DNA from: Sandaracinobacteroides hominis
GTDB lineage: Bacteria > Pseudomonadota > Alphaproteobacteria > Sphingomonadales > Sphingomonadaceae
DNA length: 64,000 nt
Direction: 5' to 3'
NCBI RefSeq assembly: GCF_016464365.1
Contig: NZ_JADCUC010000005.1
Location: 232,916-296,915, forward strand
The notes under the pieces were generated by a model. That model had not been told where the DNA came from. It saw nothing but the letters and a program-made list of their open reading frames with translations, and searched no databases. Each line of letters starts with the position of its first letter. Within the stretch, counting starts at the first letter, position 1. Below are positions 9,220-17,858 of this stretch, one piece after another. The translations under genes were made by a program, and so were the position numbers.

Positions 9220-10083
9220 TCAGGCCATGGCCGGCCGGCGACGACGGGCGGCAGCGCCCACCAGCCCGAAGCCGGCGATCAGCATCGCCCAGCTGGCAGG
9301 CTCGGGAACGCCCGCCGGCGTCTTCTCGAAGCCCAGCAGCGCCCCCGAATCCGAGGTGAAGCTGCCGTTGCCGGCCTGAATCGAAAGCCGGCTGGTGTTC
9401 AGCGAGTTCATCTCGATGAAACCGTCATACTGGCCCGGGTTCAGCAGCAGGTTGAAGGCGACATACACCTCGTAGCTCTTGTTGTTCTCCAGCAGCAGGT
9501 TGTCGCCCATCTGGAAGTTGAAGTCGGTGTAGAAATCCAGCCCCTCGTCGGTCCAGCTCTGGAAATGCCGGTCGTTATAGAGCGCCACCCCCTCCAGGCC
9601 GCTGCAAACAACGGTCCAGCAATCCCATGTCGCCCCGGTGCCGGCCTCGAACACCGCGAAATAGGCGTCGACGCCGATGAAGCGGCTGTCGTTCGGATAT
9701 TCGGCGCCCATGTCCTGCTGGAAGCTGTAGATCATGCCGTCGAAATCGACCGTGAAACTGACCGCCTCCAGGCTGTTGCCGGAATAGCGGATGGTGTCGC
9801 CATAGATACCGGTGGCGATCAGATAATTGCTCTGCGGCCCGCTGGAGCTGACATAGGTCTTGATGGTGCCGTCGGCCAGGTCCACGCTCGCCTCCAGCGC
9901 GGTATAGCCGTCGTGGAACTGCACCGACTTGCTGGTTGCCCCGTTCCGCACCAGCCCGTCCATCATCTCGCCCTGGCCATATTGCGCCACCGGCCGCACG
10001 AAATAACCGGCCTCTGCCGCGCTCGCCGTCGATGCCAGAACCGCTGCCGCAACCAGCGCGGCGCCACGTCCATTCTTGCCCAT
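9220..10083 (-). CDS. PEPxxWA-CTERM sorting domain protein
   Basis: An exported protein of 287 aa with a signal peptide (AALVAAAVLASTASAAEAGY) and a C-terminal sorting signal: VPEPASWAMLIAGFGLVG followed by AAARRRRP. This is the PEPxxWA variant typical of sphingomonads, recognised by an exosortase-type system. The central part (DGYTALEASVDLADGTIKTY and similar) is a beta-rich secreted domain without enzyme motifs. In this family such proteins are linked to surface or exopolysaccharide traits. A strong terminator lies just after the stop. Confidence 0.93.
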   Translation of the reverse strand: MGKNGRGAALVAAAVLASTASAAEAGYFVRPVAQYGQGEMMDGLVRNGATSKSVQFHDGYTALEASVDLADGTIKTYVSSSGPQSNYLIATGIYGDTIRYSGNSLEAVSFTVDFDGMIYSFQQDMGAEYPNDSRFIGVDAYFAVFEAGTGATWDCWTVVCSGLEGVALYNDRHFQSWTDEGLDFYTDFNFQMGDNLLLENNKSYEVYVAFNLLLNPGQYDGFIEMNSLNTSRLSIQAGNGSFTSDSGALLGFEKTPAGVPEPASWAMLIAGFGLVGAAARRRRPAMA

Positions 10084-10128
10084 GTTTCCGATACCCCTGT
10101 CAAACGCTTACCCGGCATGTGCCGGCCG

Positions 10129-10147
10129 GGGCCGCAGGCTGCGGCCC
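10129..10147. other. 8-bp perfect hairpin between TPR gene and PEP-CTERM gene
   Basis: GGGCCGCA (10129-10136) pairs with TGCGGCCC (10140-10147) across a 3-nt loop. It lies between the stop of the leftward TPR gene and the start of the PEP-CTERM gene. There is no T-run on either strand, so it is not a classical terminator; it could be a processing or leader structure. Confidence 0.5.
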
Positions 10148-10208
10148 TCGACAGATAAAGCGGGAAACATCGGGAAACCGGCTCACCGCGTGCTGGAAAA
10201 AATCCCGT

Positions 10209-10973
10209 TCAGCGGACCGCACCCAGCGGCGACAGCTTGCGTGCCAACGCGCGCGTATCGGCGGGATCGTCCTTCTCCAGCGAAACCAGCAGCGCCCGCG
10301 CATTCTTCTGCACCTGCCGCTCGAAGCCGTCGTCCGGGCTCGCCTTCAGGCTGCGCTGCAGCAGCGCCCTGATCTTCGCCACATCAGGCGAAGACAGCGT
10401 CAGCAGGTTCGACGCATAGAAATAGGGCACGACCGGATCGCCGCCGGGAAGCGCCAGCGCCTTTTCATACAGTTTCAGCGCCTGCGCTTCCTTGGCGCCC
10501 AGCGCCGTCCCGGCCAGGAACTTCCCCAGCGTCGCCACCGATTCCCCGTGCCACCCGGCGAGGGCCGCATTTGCCAGCGGGCTGTTGGGATAGCGGGCGA
10601 CAATCGCCTCGAAATTTCGCCGCGCCTGCTTGGCAAGCCCGGGGTTGGAATCCAGCTTGGCGCGATAACCGATCACCACTGCCTTCTGCAGCAGCGCGTC
10701 GAAGTTCCCCGGCGATTTCTCCAGCGCCTTGTCGAAATCGGCCTCCGCCGTCTGCAGCTGCACCCGCGCCACCGCCTTGTCGGTGGTGGCAAAGGCCGCC
10801 ATCGTGCCGGTCGCCTTGCCGGCCAGGATATAGCCGTCGGCCGTATCCGCCAGCCGGCCCTGCGCCGCCGCCTCGCGATAGCTGCCCGTTGCAAACAGCG
10901 TCGCGGCCTTCTCGGGCGCCGCGGCATGCGCGGGGGAGGTCAGCAGCAGGAGTAGCGCGAGGCTGCGGATCAC
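10209..10973 (-). CDS. Exported tetratricopeptide-repeat protein, unknown function
   Basis: A 254-aa protein with a signal peptide (MIRSLALLLLLTSPAHAAAP) followed by degenerate TPR-like helices, for example AEADFDKALEKSPGNFDALL, FEAIVARYPNSPLANAALA and LYEKALALPGGDPVVPYFYA. Such proteins act as periplasmic scaffolds; nothing shows a partner. The GTG start at 10973 overlaps the lysK stop as GTGA, so it is translated from the lysK transcript. TPR assignment is from the helix pattern and is moderately sure. Confidence 0.8.
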   Translation of the reverse strand: MIRSLALLLLLTSPAHAAAPEKAATLFATGSYREAAAQGRLADTADGYILAGKATGTMAAFATTDKAVARVQLQTAEADFDKALEKSPGNFDALLQKAVVIGYRAKLDSNPGLAKQARRNFEAIVARYPNSPLANAALAGWHGESVATLGKFLAGTALGAKEAQALKLYEKALALPGGDPVVPYFYASNLLTLSSPDVAKIRALLQRSLKASPDDGFERQVQKNARALLVSLEKDDPADTRALARKLSPLGAVR

Positions 10974-12583
10974 ACAGTTTCTTGATTCAAGGCAGACCCA
11001 ATCAGTTTGCGGCTGTTCTCGTTCCCGAATAGCGCAAAGAAGGTCCCCATTCGAGGGCCTTGCGACGATCCGAGCAGAATTTCGTAAAGCGCCTGAAACC
11101 AGCTCCTCAGCGGCTCGAATCCATGCCGCTTGCCGGTCTCATATACTTCGAACTGGATCGCTTCCGCGTCGGCATCCGGATTTGCCGCCAGCCACGCCTC
11201 CAGCTCCGACAGCGCGGCACGTTCGCGCGCGTCGGGGGCGCGCCGCTGCAGGGTCGGCGCCACATGATCGGCATGGAAGGCAATCGCCGCATCGATCAGC
11301 GCCTTCAGCCGCGGATCGCCCTCCGGATCGCAATCCGGCGCATAGCGCTTCAGATAGGCGCTCAGCATCTTCGCGTCGGTGGCGCCTGAAACCGCGACCA
11401 GATTGAGCAGCAGCGCAAAGCTGACGGGCGGCGCATAGGCCGGCGGCGGCCCGCCGTGCACATGGAAGCTGGGGTTCCCCAGCCGCTCCTTCACGGCCTG
11501 TCCCGGATAGGCGGCGACGAACTGGAAATACTCGTCCATCGCCTTGGGAACGACGCCCAGATACAGCTTCTTCGCCGCGCGCGGTTGCTGGAACATATAG
11601 AAGGCGAGGCTCTCCGGCGGCGCATAGCGCAGCCATTCCTCGATGGTCAGGCCATTGCCCTTGGTCTTGGAAATCTTCGCGCCGGCTTCGTCCAGGAACA
11701 GCTCATAGTTGAAGCCCTCCGGCGGCTTCGCCCCCAGCACGCGCGCAATCTTCGAGGAAAGCGCCACCGAATCGATCAGGTCCTTGCCCGACATTTCATA
11801 GTCGACACCCAGCGCCACCCAGCGCATCGCCCAGTCAACCTTCCACTGCAGTTTGCAATGCCCGCCAGTGACCGGAACCGTGACCGTCTCCCCACTGTCC
11901 GGGTCGGCAAAGGAAACCGTGCCCGCCGTCACATCGCGCGCGGTGATCGGCACCTGCAGCACCTTGCCTGTCGTCGGCGAAATCGGAAGGAAGGGCGAAT
12001 AGGTCGCCTGCCGCTCGGCCCCCAGCGTTGGCAGCATGACGGCCATGATCTCGTCATACTTCGCCAGCACCCGCAGCAAGGTCGCATCGAAGCGGCCCGA
12101 CTTGTAGCAATCGGTCGAACTCAGAAACTCATAGTCAAAGCCGAAGCTGTCCAGAAACGCGCGCAGCCGCGCATTGTTGTGCGCGCCAAAGCTCTCATGC
12201 GTGCCGAAGGGATCGGGCACTGCCGTCAAGGGCAGGTCCAGCGCCGCCTTCAACAGCTCCTGGTTGGGCAGGTGCGGCGGGACCTTCCGCATCCCGTCCA
12301 TATCGTCGGAAAAGGCAATCAGGTGCGTCTTCACGCCCGGATACAAAAGCTCGAAGGCGCGTCGCACCATTGTCGTCCGCACAACTTCGCCGAATGTGCC
12401 GATATGCGGCAGCCCCGAAGGCCCGTATCCGGTCTCGAAGATCACGCCCGACGCCGGAAACGCATCTCCATAGCGCTTCCCCAATTTCCGCGCTTCCTCG
12501 AACGGCCAGGCCTTGCTTGCCTGCGCTTCGTCGCGCAGGGCTTGCAATTCAGGGGGCGAAAGGCTGTCGAGTCCGGTGAACAT
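10970..12583 (-). CDS. lysK: Lysine--tRNA ligase, class I
   Basis: Charges tRNA-Lys. This is the class I (archaeal-type) enzyme found in alphaproteobacteria, not the usual class II LysS. The 537-aa protein shows the Rossmann-fold signatures GLPHIGTFGE (HIGH motif) and AKISKTKGNG (KMSKS motif), and family stretches FSDDMDGMRKVP and GVDYEMSGKDLIDS. The open frame continues far upstream, but the protein homology begins at the ATG at 12583. That ATG overlaps by two bases the ATG of the divergent helicase gene (shared CATG). Confidence 0.97.
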   Translation of the reverse strand: MFTGLDSLSPPELQALRDEAQASKAWPFEEARKLGKRYGDAFPASGVIFETGYGPSGLPHIGTFGEVVRTTMVRRAFELLYPGVKTHLIAFSDDMDGMRKVPPHLPNQELLKAALDLPLTAVPDPFGTHESFGAHNNARLRAFLDSFGFDYEFLSSTDCYKSGRFDATLLRVLAKYDEIMAVMLPTLGAERQATYSPFLPISPTTGKVLQVPITARDVTAGTVSFADPDSGETVTVPVTGGHCKLQWKVDWAMRWVALGVDYEMSGKDLIDSVALSSKIARVLGAKPPEGFNYELFLDEAGAKISKTKGNGLTIEEWLRYAPPESLAFYMFQQPRAAKKLYLGVVPKAMDEYFQFVAAYPGQAVKERLGNPSFHVHGGPPPAYAPPVSFALLLNLVAVSGATDAKMLSAYLKRYAPDCDPEGDPRLKALIDAAIAFHADHVAPTLQRRAPDARERAALSELEAWLAANPDADAEAIQFEVYETGKRHGFEPLRSWFQALYEILLGSSQGPRMGTFFALFGNENSRKLIGSALNQETV

Positions 12584-15320
12584 GCGTGCCCCTTTGCAAT
12601 ATCCGGCACTCGTCGCAACCCATGCGGGCCTCTGGCGCGCCGATTCCGAGGGGAATGCAGGCGCAGTTTCGCGCGCCGAGGCCGTCCGCCGTCTCACGGA
12701 CACCCCGCATCTGCTGCTGAACGCGCCACAGGTCGCCGCCCGCCTCGGCCTTGCCGAAGTCTCCGGCCTCGATCTTCTCGAACTTTTCGCCTTCGTCCAT
12801 CCGGCGCGTTTCCTCGTCCCCTCCGCCGGCGGCCTCGCCGCCTTCCTCGGCCTCGAAGCGCCCGCCAACCAGTCCGCCGAGCCCGCCTTCCTGCAGCAGG
12901 CGGCGGCCGCCCTGATCGATACAGCCTCCCGCCCGGAATGGCCCGCGCTCGCCGGCTCCCGCGAAAGCCTCGACCGCCTGAACCGCAAGGGCTGGCTCTG
13001 GAGCCGCCTCCTCGACGAGGAAATGGCCTCCGAAAATTCCGGCCCCCGCCGACAGGCCCCCAGCCTGTTCGAAGCGCTCCCCGAATGGGCCGATGTCCCG
13101 CCGCGCGCTGCCCCGCGAATCACTGTCCTGCAGCCCGCTCAGGTGACCGCGACGCTCACCCAGCTCGCCGGCAACCGCCGCGAGCCGCGCGACGGACAAA
13201 AGGCCTTCGCACAGGAAATCGCCCACGCCTTCCAGCCGCGCGACAGCCGCGACGGTCCCAATCTCGTCGTGGCAGAGGCCGGCACCGGCATCGGCAAGAC
13301 GCTCGGCTATCTCGCCCCCGCCGCGCTCTATGCGCAGGAAACCGGCGGCAGCGTCTGGCTCTCCACCTATACGCGCGCGCTGCAACGTCAGCTGAAGGCC
13401 GAAACCGCCCGCAGCCTGCCGCATCTGGTGCAGGCCGGGAAAATCGTCGTTCGCAAGGGCCGCGAAAACTATCTCTGCCTGCTCAACCTGGAGGACGCGC
13501 TGCAGGGCGCCTTCGCCGGTCGGCCGGCAATCTTTGCCGATCTCGCCGCCCGCTGGGCGCGCTTCTCCGAAGACGGCGACATGGTCGGCGGAGACCTTCC
13601 CGGCTGGCTCGCCGGCCTGTTCCGCCGCAGCGGCGCACTGCCGGCCCTCACGGACCGGCGCGGCGAATGCATCCACGCCGCCTGCCCGCACTATCGCCGC
13701 TGCTTCATCGAAAAGAGCCAGCGGCAGGGCCAGCAGGCAAGCCTGGTCATCGCCAACCACGCCCTCGTCATGGCCAACGCCGTCCGCGCGCGGGCAGAAG
13801 GGCAGGGCCTGTCCCGCCTCGTCTTCGACGAAGGCCACCACCTGCACGCCGCGGCAGACGGCGCCTTCTCCATCGCGCTGACCGGCGGCGAGGCCATCGA
13901 ACTCCGCCGCTGGCTGCTCGGCCCCGACCGCCCCGGTCGCCGCTCGGGACGCCGGCGCGGCCTCGCCGCCCGCCTGCTCGATGTCACCAGCTACGACGGC
14001 GAAGGCGGCACCGCGCTCGAGGAACTGCTGGACGCCGCCCGCCTGCTCCCCTCGGCCGACTGGCTCAGCCGTATCGCCGCCGGCGAACCCGAAGGCCCGA
14101 TCGAGGCGCTGGCCGCCGCCATCCGCGCCCATGTCCTCACCAAGGCAACCGACGAAGAGCGCGGCTTCAGCCTGGAAACCGAAATCGCCGCCCTGCCGCC
14201 GGGCCTCCCAGAGGCGGTAGACACCGCCGCCGCGGCGCTTGCCCGCATGGCAAAGGCGGCGCTCACGCTGCGCCAACGCCTCCTCGCGCTTGCCGAGGAA
14301 CGCCCCGAATGGCTCGACCAGCCCGGCATCGCCCGCCTCGGTGCTGCCGCCGAAGGCCTGCAACTCCGCCTCGACCTGCTCGGCGCCTGGCAGCGCCTGC
14401 TCGCCCGCGTCACCGCCGAGCCCGAGGAAGATTTCGTCGATTGGTTCGCCCTCGTCCGCACCGAAGGCCGGGAACTCGATTGCGGTATCCACCGCCACTG
14501 GCTCGATCCGCTGAAACCGCTCGCCGGCGCCGTCCTCGCCCCCGCGCACGGAGTCGCCGTCACCTCGGCCACCCTCGGCAACCCGCCCGAGGCGGCCGCC
14601 GGCTCCTCCTATCTCCACGTCGCCCCGCACATCTTCCGTGTGAAGAGCCCGTTCGACTACGCCCGGCAGGCGCGCATCTTCATCGCCACCGACGTCCAGC
14701 GGCAAGACAGCGCCAGCCTCGCCCACGCCTATCACGAGCTGATCGCGGCAGCAGGCGGCGGCACGCTGGGCCTCTTCACCGCCATCGCCCGCCTGCGCGC
14801 CGTCCATGCCCGCCTCGCAGACCGCATGGCCCGCGCCGGCCTGCCGCTCTTCGCCCAGCATGTCGACGCGGTGGACACCGGCACCCTCGTCGATCTATTC
14901 CGCGCCGATCCGCACGCCACCCTGTTCGGCACCGATGCCCTGCGCGACGGAGTCGATGTCCCCGGCGATTCGCTCCGCCTCATCGTCTTCGAAGGCGTTC
15001 CCTGGTCGCGCCCCACCATCCTCAACGCTGCCCGCCGCGCCGCGCTCGGCGGCTCCGCCTACGAGGATATTCAGGTAAAGCACCGGCTGGCGCAGGCCTT
15101 CGGCCGCCTCATCCGCTCGGCCGACGATCGCGGCGCCTTCGTGCTGCTGGGCGCCTCCGTCCCCTCCCGCCTGCTCGCGGCCTTCCCGCCGGAGGTGCCC
15201 GTCGCCCGCATCCCGCTGGCCACTGCCGCCGATAGAATCCGCGAGTTCCTGTCCGGGGATTGCGAAGCCGAAAACGCCCCCCTAGGAGTTGGTGGTCCTC
15301 ACGGAGACCGGCCCGCCTGA
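12582..15320 (+). CDS. DinG/XPD-like superfamily 2 ATP-dependent DNA helicase
   Basis: A 912-aa helicase with Walker A AEAGTGIGKTLGYLAPAALY, a DEAH-type box VFDEGHHLH, and C-terminal motifs GTDALRDGVDVPG and QAFGRLIRSADDRGAFVLLG. Between the helicase halves is a cysteine cluster (ENYLCLL, then GECIHAACPHYRRCF) that fits the four-Cys Fe-S domain of the XPD/DinG group. The family unwinds DNA with 5'-3' polarity and acts in repair. The ATG at 12582 is chosen because the protein there becomes family-like (YPALVATHAGLWRAD). An earlier in-frame start at 12513 would overlap lysK more. Confidence 0.92.
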   Translation: MRAPLQYPALVATHAGLWRADSEGNAGAVSRAEAVRRLTDTPHLLLNAPQVAARLGLAEVSGLDLLELFAFVHPARFLVPSAGGLAAFLGLEAPANQSAEPAFLQQAAAALIDTASRPEWPALAGSRESLDRLNRKGWLWSRLLDEEMASENSGPRRQAPSLFEALPEWADVPPRAAPRITVLQPAQVTATLTQLAGNRREPRDGQKAFAQEIAHAFQPRDSRDGPNLVVAEAGTGIGKTLGYLAPAALYAQETGGSVWLSTYTRALQRQLKAETARSLPHLVQAGKIVVRKGRENYLCLLNLEDALQGAFAGRPAIFADLAARWARFSEDGDMVGGDLPGWLAGLFRRSGALPALTDRRGECIHAACPHYRRCFIEKSQRQGQQASLVIANHALVMANAVRARAEGQGLSRLVFDEGHHLHAAADGAFSIALTGGEAIELRRWLLGPDRPGRRSGRRRGLAARLLDVTSYDGEGGTALEELLDAARLLPSADWLSRIAAGEPEGPIEALAAAIRAHVLTKATDEERGFSLETEIAALPPGLPEAVDTAAAALARMAKAALTLRQRLLALAEERPEWLDQPGIARLGAAAEGLQLRLDLLGAWQRLLARVTAEPEEDFVDWFALVRTEGRELDCGIHRHWLDPLKPLAGAVLAPAHGVAVTSATLGNPPEAAAGSSYLHVAPHIFRVKSPFDYARQARIFIATDVQRQDSASLAHAYHELIAAAGGGTLGLFTAIARLRAVHARLADRMARAGLPLFAQHVDAVDTGTLVDLFRADPHATLFGTDALRDGVDVPGDSLRLIVFEGVPWSRPTILNAARRAALGGSAYEDIQVKHRLAQAFGRLIRSADDRGAFVLLGASVPSRLLAAFPPEVPVARIPLATAADRIREFLSGDCEAENAPLGVGGPHGDRPA

Positions 15321-15856
15321 TGAAGAGCCTGCACCTGCTGCGTCACGCCAAGTCGAGCTGGGACGATCCCGTAGAGCGCGATTTCGACCGCCCGCTGAAC
15401 GGCAGAGGCCACCGCGCCGCCCGCCGCATGGGCGAGTGGTTGCAGGCGGAAGGGCCGGTATTCGACCGCATCATCGCCTCGCCGGCGCTCCGCATCCGCC
15501 AGACCATAGAGGGTGTCGAGGCCGGCCTGGGCAGCCGCCTGCGCCCCGAATTCGACAAGCGCATCTACATGTCGTCCGCTGCCGGCCTCTATGATCTGAT
15601 CCGCGAAACGCCGGACGAGGTGCAATCGCTTCTCCTCATCGGCCACAACCCCGGCGTCGAGGATCTCCTCCTGCTCGCAACCGAGGGCGACAGCAGCCCG
15701 CTCCGCGCCGAAGCGCACCAGAAGTACCCGACCGCCACCTTCGCCAGCATCGAGCTTCCGATCGAAAGCTGGGCCGACGCAGCGGAGGGCGGCGCGAAGT
15801 TGACCCGCTTCGTCCGCCCGCGCGATCTCGATCCCACCCTCGGCCCCGATGACTGA
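15320..15856 (+). CDS. SixA-like histidine phosphatase
   Basis: A 178-aa phosphohistidine phosphatase of the histidine phosphatase superfamily. The catalytic RHG-type motif is at the N-terminus (LHLLRHAKSSWDD), with DFDRPLNGRGHRAA and the second catalytic His in LLIGHNPGVEDLL. E. coli SixA acts on phosphorelay histidines, but the substrate here is not shown. The ATG shares a base with the helicase stop (TGATG), so the two are co-translated. Confidence 0.92.
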   Translation: MKSLHLLRHAKSSWDDPVERDFDRPLNGRGHRAARRMGEWLQAEGPVFDRIIASPALRIRQTIEGVEAGLGSRLRPEFDKRIYMSSAAGLYDLIRETPDEVQSLLLIGHNPGVEDLLLLATEGDSSPLRAEAHQKYPTATFASIELPIESWADAAEGGAKLTRFVRPRDLDPTLGPDD

Positions 15857-15910
15857 GACTGGCGACCGAGGCTTGCCCTCAGGCCATCCTCCCAGCTACC
15901 AGCGCCCGAC

Positions 15911-16705
15911 ATGTCCGCCGCCGACACCCTTCTGAAGCCCCTCATCGCTCTGGGCGCTTTCGTCATCGGCGCATTCGCGGCCATCGGCCGACTGGCGATT
16001 TTCGCCGCCCGCGCGCTGAAATCCGCCGCCACCCCGCCCTGGTATCCCGCCCGCCTGTTCGAGCAGATGGCGCTGATCGGCTGGTTCTCACTTCCCGTGG
16101 TCGGGCTCACCGCGCTGTTCACCGGCGCGGCGCTCGCCCAGCAGATCTATGTCGGCGGGCAGCGCTTCTCGGCGGAATCGACCGTGCCCGCCGTCACCGT
16201 CATCGCCATCGTCCGCGAACTCGGTCCGGTGCTTGCCGGCCTGATGGTCGCCGGTCGCGTCGCCTCCGCCATGGCCGCAGAGCTCGCCACCATGCGCGTC
16301 ACCGAACAGCTCGATGCCATGGTGACGCTCCGCACAGACCCGTGGCGCTATCTCATTGCCCCTCGCCTCGTCGCTTCCACGCTGATGCTGCCGGTGCTGG
16401 TGCTGATCGCCAACATCATCGGCGTGCTCGGCGGCTATGGCCTCTCGGTTTTCCGCCTCGGTTTCAACGCCGCCAACTATCTCGCCACCACCCGGCGCTT
16501 CATCGAAGCCGACGACATCCTCTCCAGTCTGGTCAAGGCGGCGGTCTTCGGCTTCGTCATCGCGCTTGCCGGCTGCTACCACGGCTTCCGCTCGTCGGGC
16601 GGGGCAGCCGGGGTTGGCCGCGCCACCACCAACGCCGTGGTGCTCGCCTTCGTCCTGATTCTGCTCTTCAACCTCGCAATTACCGTGCTGGTTTTCGGAA
16701 ATTGA
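15911..16705 (+). CDS. mlaE: MlaE-type ABC transporter permease
   Basis: An inner-membrane permease of the Mla/MCE phospholipid transport system that keeps outer-membrane lipid asymmetry. The 264-aa protein has five to six hydrophobic helices, with VIAIVRELGPVLAGLMVAGR and ASAMAAELATMRVTEQLDAM, both strong MlaE signatures, and a GCYHGFRSSGGAAGVGRATT loop. It overlaps mlaF by 4 bp. An MlaD-type substrate-binding gene is not next to it, as often in this order. Confidence 0.95.
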   Translation: MSAADTLLKPLIALGAFVIGAFAAIGRLAIFAARALKSAATPPWYPARLFEQMALIGWFSLPVVGLTALFTGAALAQQIYVGGQRFSAESTVPAVTVIAIVRELGPVLAGLMVAGRVASAMAAELATMRVTEQLDAMVTLRTDPWRYLIAPRLVASTLMLPVLVLIANIIGVLGGYGLSVFRLGFNAANYLATTRRFIEADDILSSLVKAAVFGFVIALAGCYHGFRSSGGAAGVGRATTNAVVLAFVLILLFNLAITVLVFGN

Positions 16706-17469
16706 CCGAGCGTCTGAAGATAAGCGGCCTGAAAAAGGCCTTCGGCTCCAAGGTCGTCCTCGATGGCGTAGACCTGTCCGTCGCGCCGGGCGAAAGCCTC
16801 GTCATCATTGGCGGCTCCGGTACCGGCAAGTCCGTGCTGCTGAAGTGCATCCTGGGCCTCATCAAGCCCGACGCCGGCTCCATCCTGCTCGACGGCAAGG
16901 AGCTTGTCGGCCTGAAGGGCAGGGCGCTGGAAGAAGCGCGCGCCCGCTTCGGCATGCTGTTCCAGGGCGGCGCCCTGTTCGACAGCCTGCCGGTATGGCG
17001 CAACATCACCTTTGCGCTGACGCAGGGCAAGCTTGGCGGCGGTGCGCAGATGCGCAAGCTCGCCATCGAGAATCTCACCAAGGTGGGGCTGGAGGCACGC
17101 GTCGCCGATCTCCGCCCGTCGGAGCTTTCGGGCGGCATGCAAAAGCGTGTGGCGCTCGCCCGCGCCATCGCTGCAAAGCCCGAAATCATCTTCTTCGACG
17201 AACCGACCACCGGCCTCGATCCGATACGGGCCGACGTCATCAATGCCCTGATCCGCGAACAGGTGACGGCCCTCGGCGCCACGGCACTCACCATCACCCA
17301 CGACATGGCCTCTGTCCGTCACATCGCAGACCGCGTCGCCATGCTGCATGGCGGCCGCATCATCTGGCAGGGTCCGGTCAGCGAGCTCGATTCCAGCGGC
17401 AACGACTATGTCGACCAGTTCGTCCACGGCCGCCGCGAAGGTCCGATGCGAGTCGCGACCACCGCCTGA
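16702..17469 (+). CDS. mlaF: MlaF-type ABC transporter ATP-binding protein
   Basis: The ATPase partner of MlaE. The 255-aa protein has Walker A IIGGSGTGKSVLLKC, Q-loop MLFQGGALFDSLPVW (typical of MlaF), signature LSGGMQKRVALARAI, Walker B IIFFDEPTTGLDP and H-loop TITHDM. The start is the TTG at 16702, which overlaps the mlaE stop as TTGA. The open frame extends into mlaE but without homology. Confidence 0.96.
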   Translation: MTERLKISGLKKAFGSKVVLDGVDLSVAPGESLVIIGGSGTGKSVLLKCILGLIKPDAGSILLDGKELVGLKGRALEEARARFGMLFQGGALFDSLPVWRNITFALTQGKLGGGAQMRKLAIENLTKVGLEARVADLRPSELSGGMQKRVALARAIAAKPEIIFFDEPTTGLDPIRADVINALIREQVTALGATALTITHDMASVRHIADRVAMLHGGRIIWQGPVSELDSSGNDYVDQFVHGRREGPMRVATTA

Positions 17470-17630
17470 AATCGCCGGATCGGTTCGTCGAAAAGCGTTA
17501 ACGGGCTGCCCTATCCGCAACTCCGCGAAGCGCTGCCGTAAATCCTGCATGCAGCAAAGTGGTTCAATTACCGGCGCTTTCCATCGCGTGCCGGGATGCC
17601 GCCGGAAAAGTGACTGCGGGTTTACAATCC

Positions 17631-17659
17631 TTGACTTGGATTTTCCGCCCCACTGTCAT
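17631..17659 (+). promoter_or_regulatory. Possible sigma70-type promoter for the 43-aa ORF
   Basis: TTGACT (17631-17636), 17-bp spacer, TGTCAT (17654-17659). The -35 is 5/6 and the -10 is 4/6 to consensus. It lies 60 bp before the small ORF. Weak evidence without transcription data. Confidence 0.35.
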
Positions 17660-17718
17660 CTGAGTGTTGCGATGGCCGGGCAAGGAGGAATTGCACTGCC
17701 ATCGGGAAGGGTTCGGGA

Positions 17719-17850
17719 ATGGTCGACGTGATGTCCAACAGACAAATTCTCCTGATCGCGATAGCGCTCGGGTTCATTGGCGGCTTTTCGTTCGTCGCTG
17801 CCGCCAACACCAGCGGCTACGACTTCACCGCACAGGATTACCCCCGCTAG
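17719..17850 (+). CDS. Small membrane or exported protein, 43 aa, unknown
   Basis: Family not recognised. The frame from ATG 17719 encodes MVDVMSNRQILLIAIALGFI and then GGFSFVAAANTSGYDFTAQD and a short tail: one hydrophobic helix with an N-terminal positive residue and a short polar C-terminal tail. It could be a membrane-anchored peptide or a cleaved exported peptide (cut near AAA-NTS). A GAAGGG-like ribosome site lies at 17705-17710. It ends 8 bp before the end of the convergent Atm1-like gene. Confidence 0.6.
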   Translation: MVDVMSNRQILLIAIALGFIGGFSFVAAANTSGYDFTAQDYPR

Positions 17851-17858
17851 CCGCGACT

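Noticed and set aside
11456..15235. Very long plus-strand open frame of 1259 codons across lysK and the helicase gene
   Set aside because: It runs antisense to lysK and then out of frame through the helicase; its product is Arg/Pro-rich without any motif, a typical GC-rich shadow.
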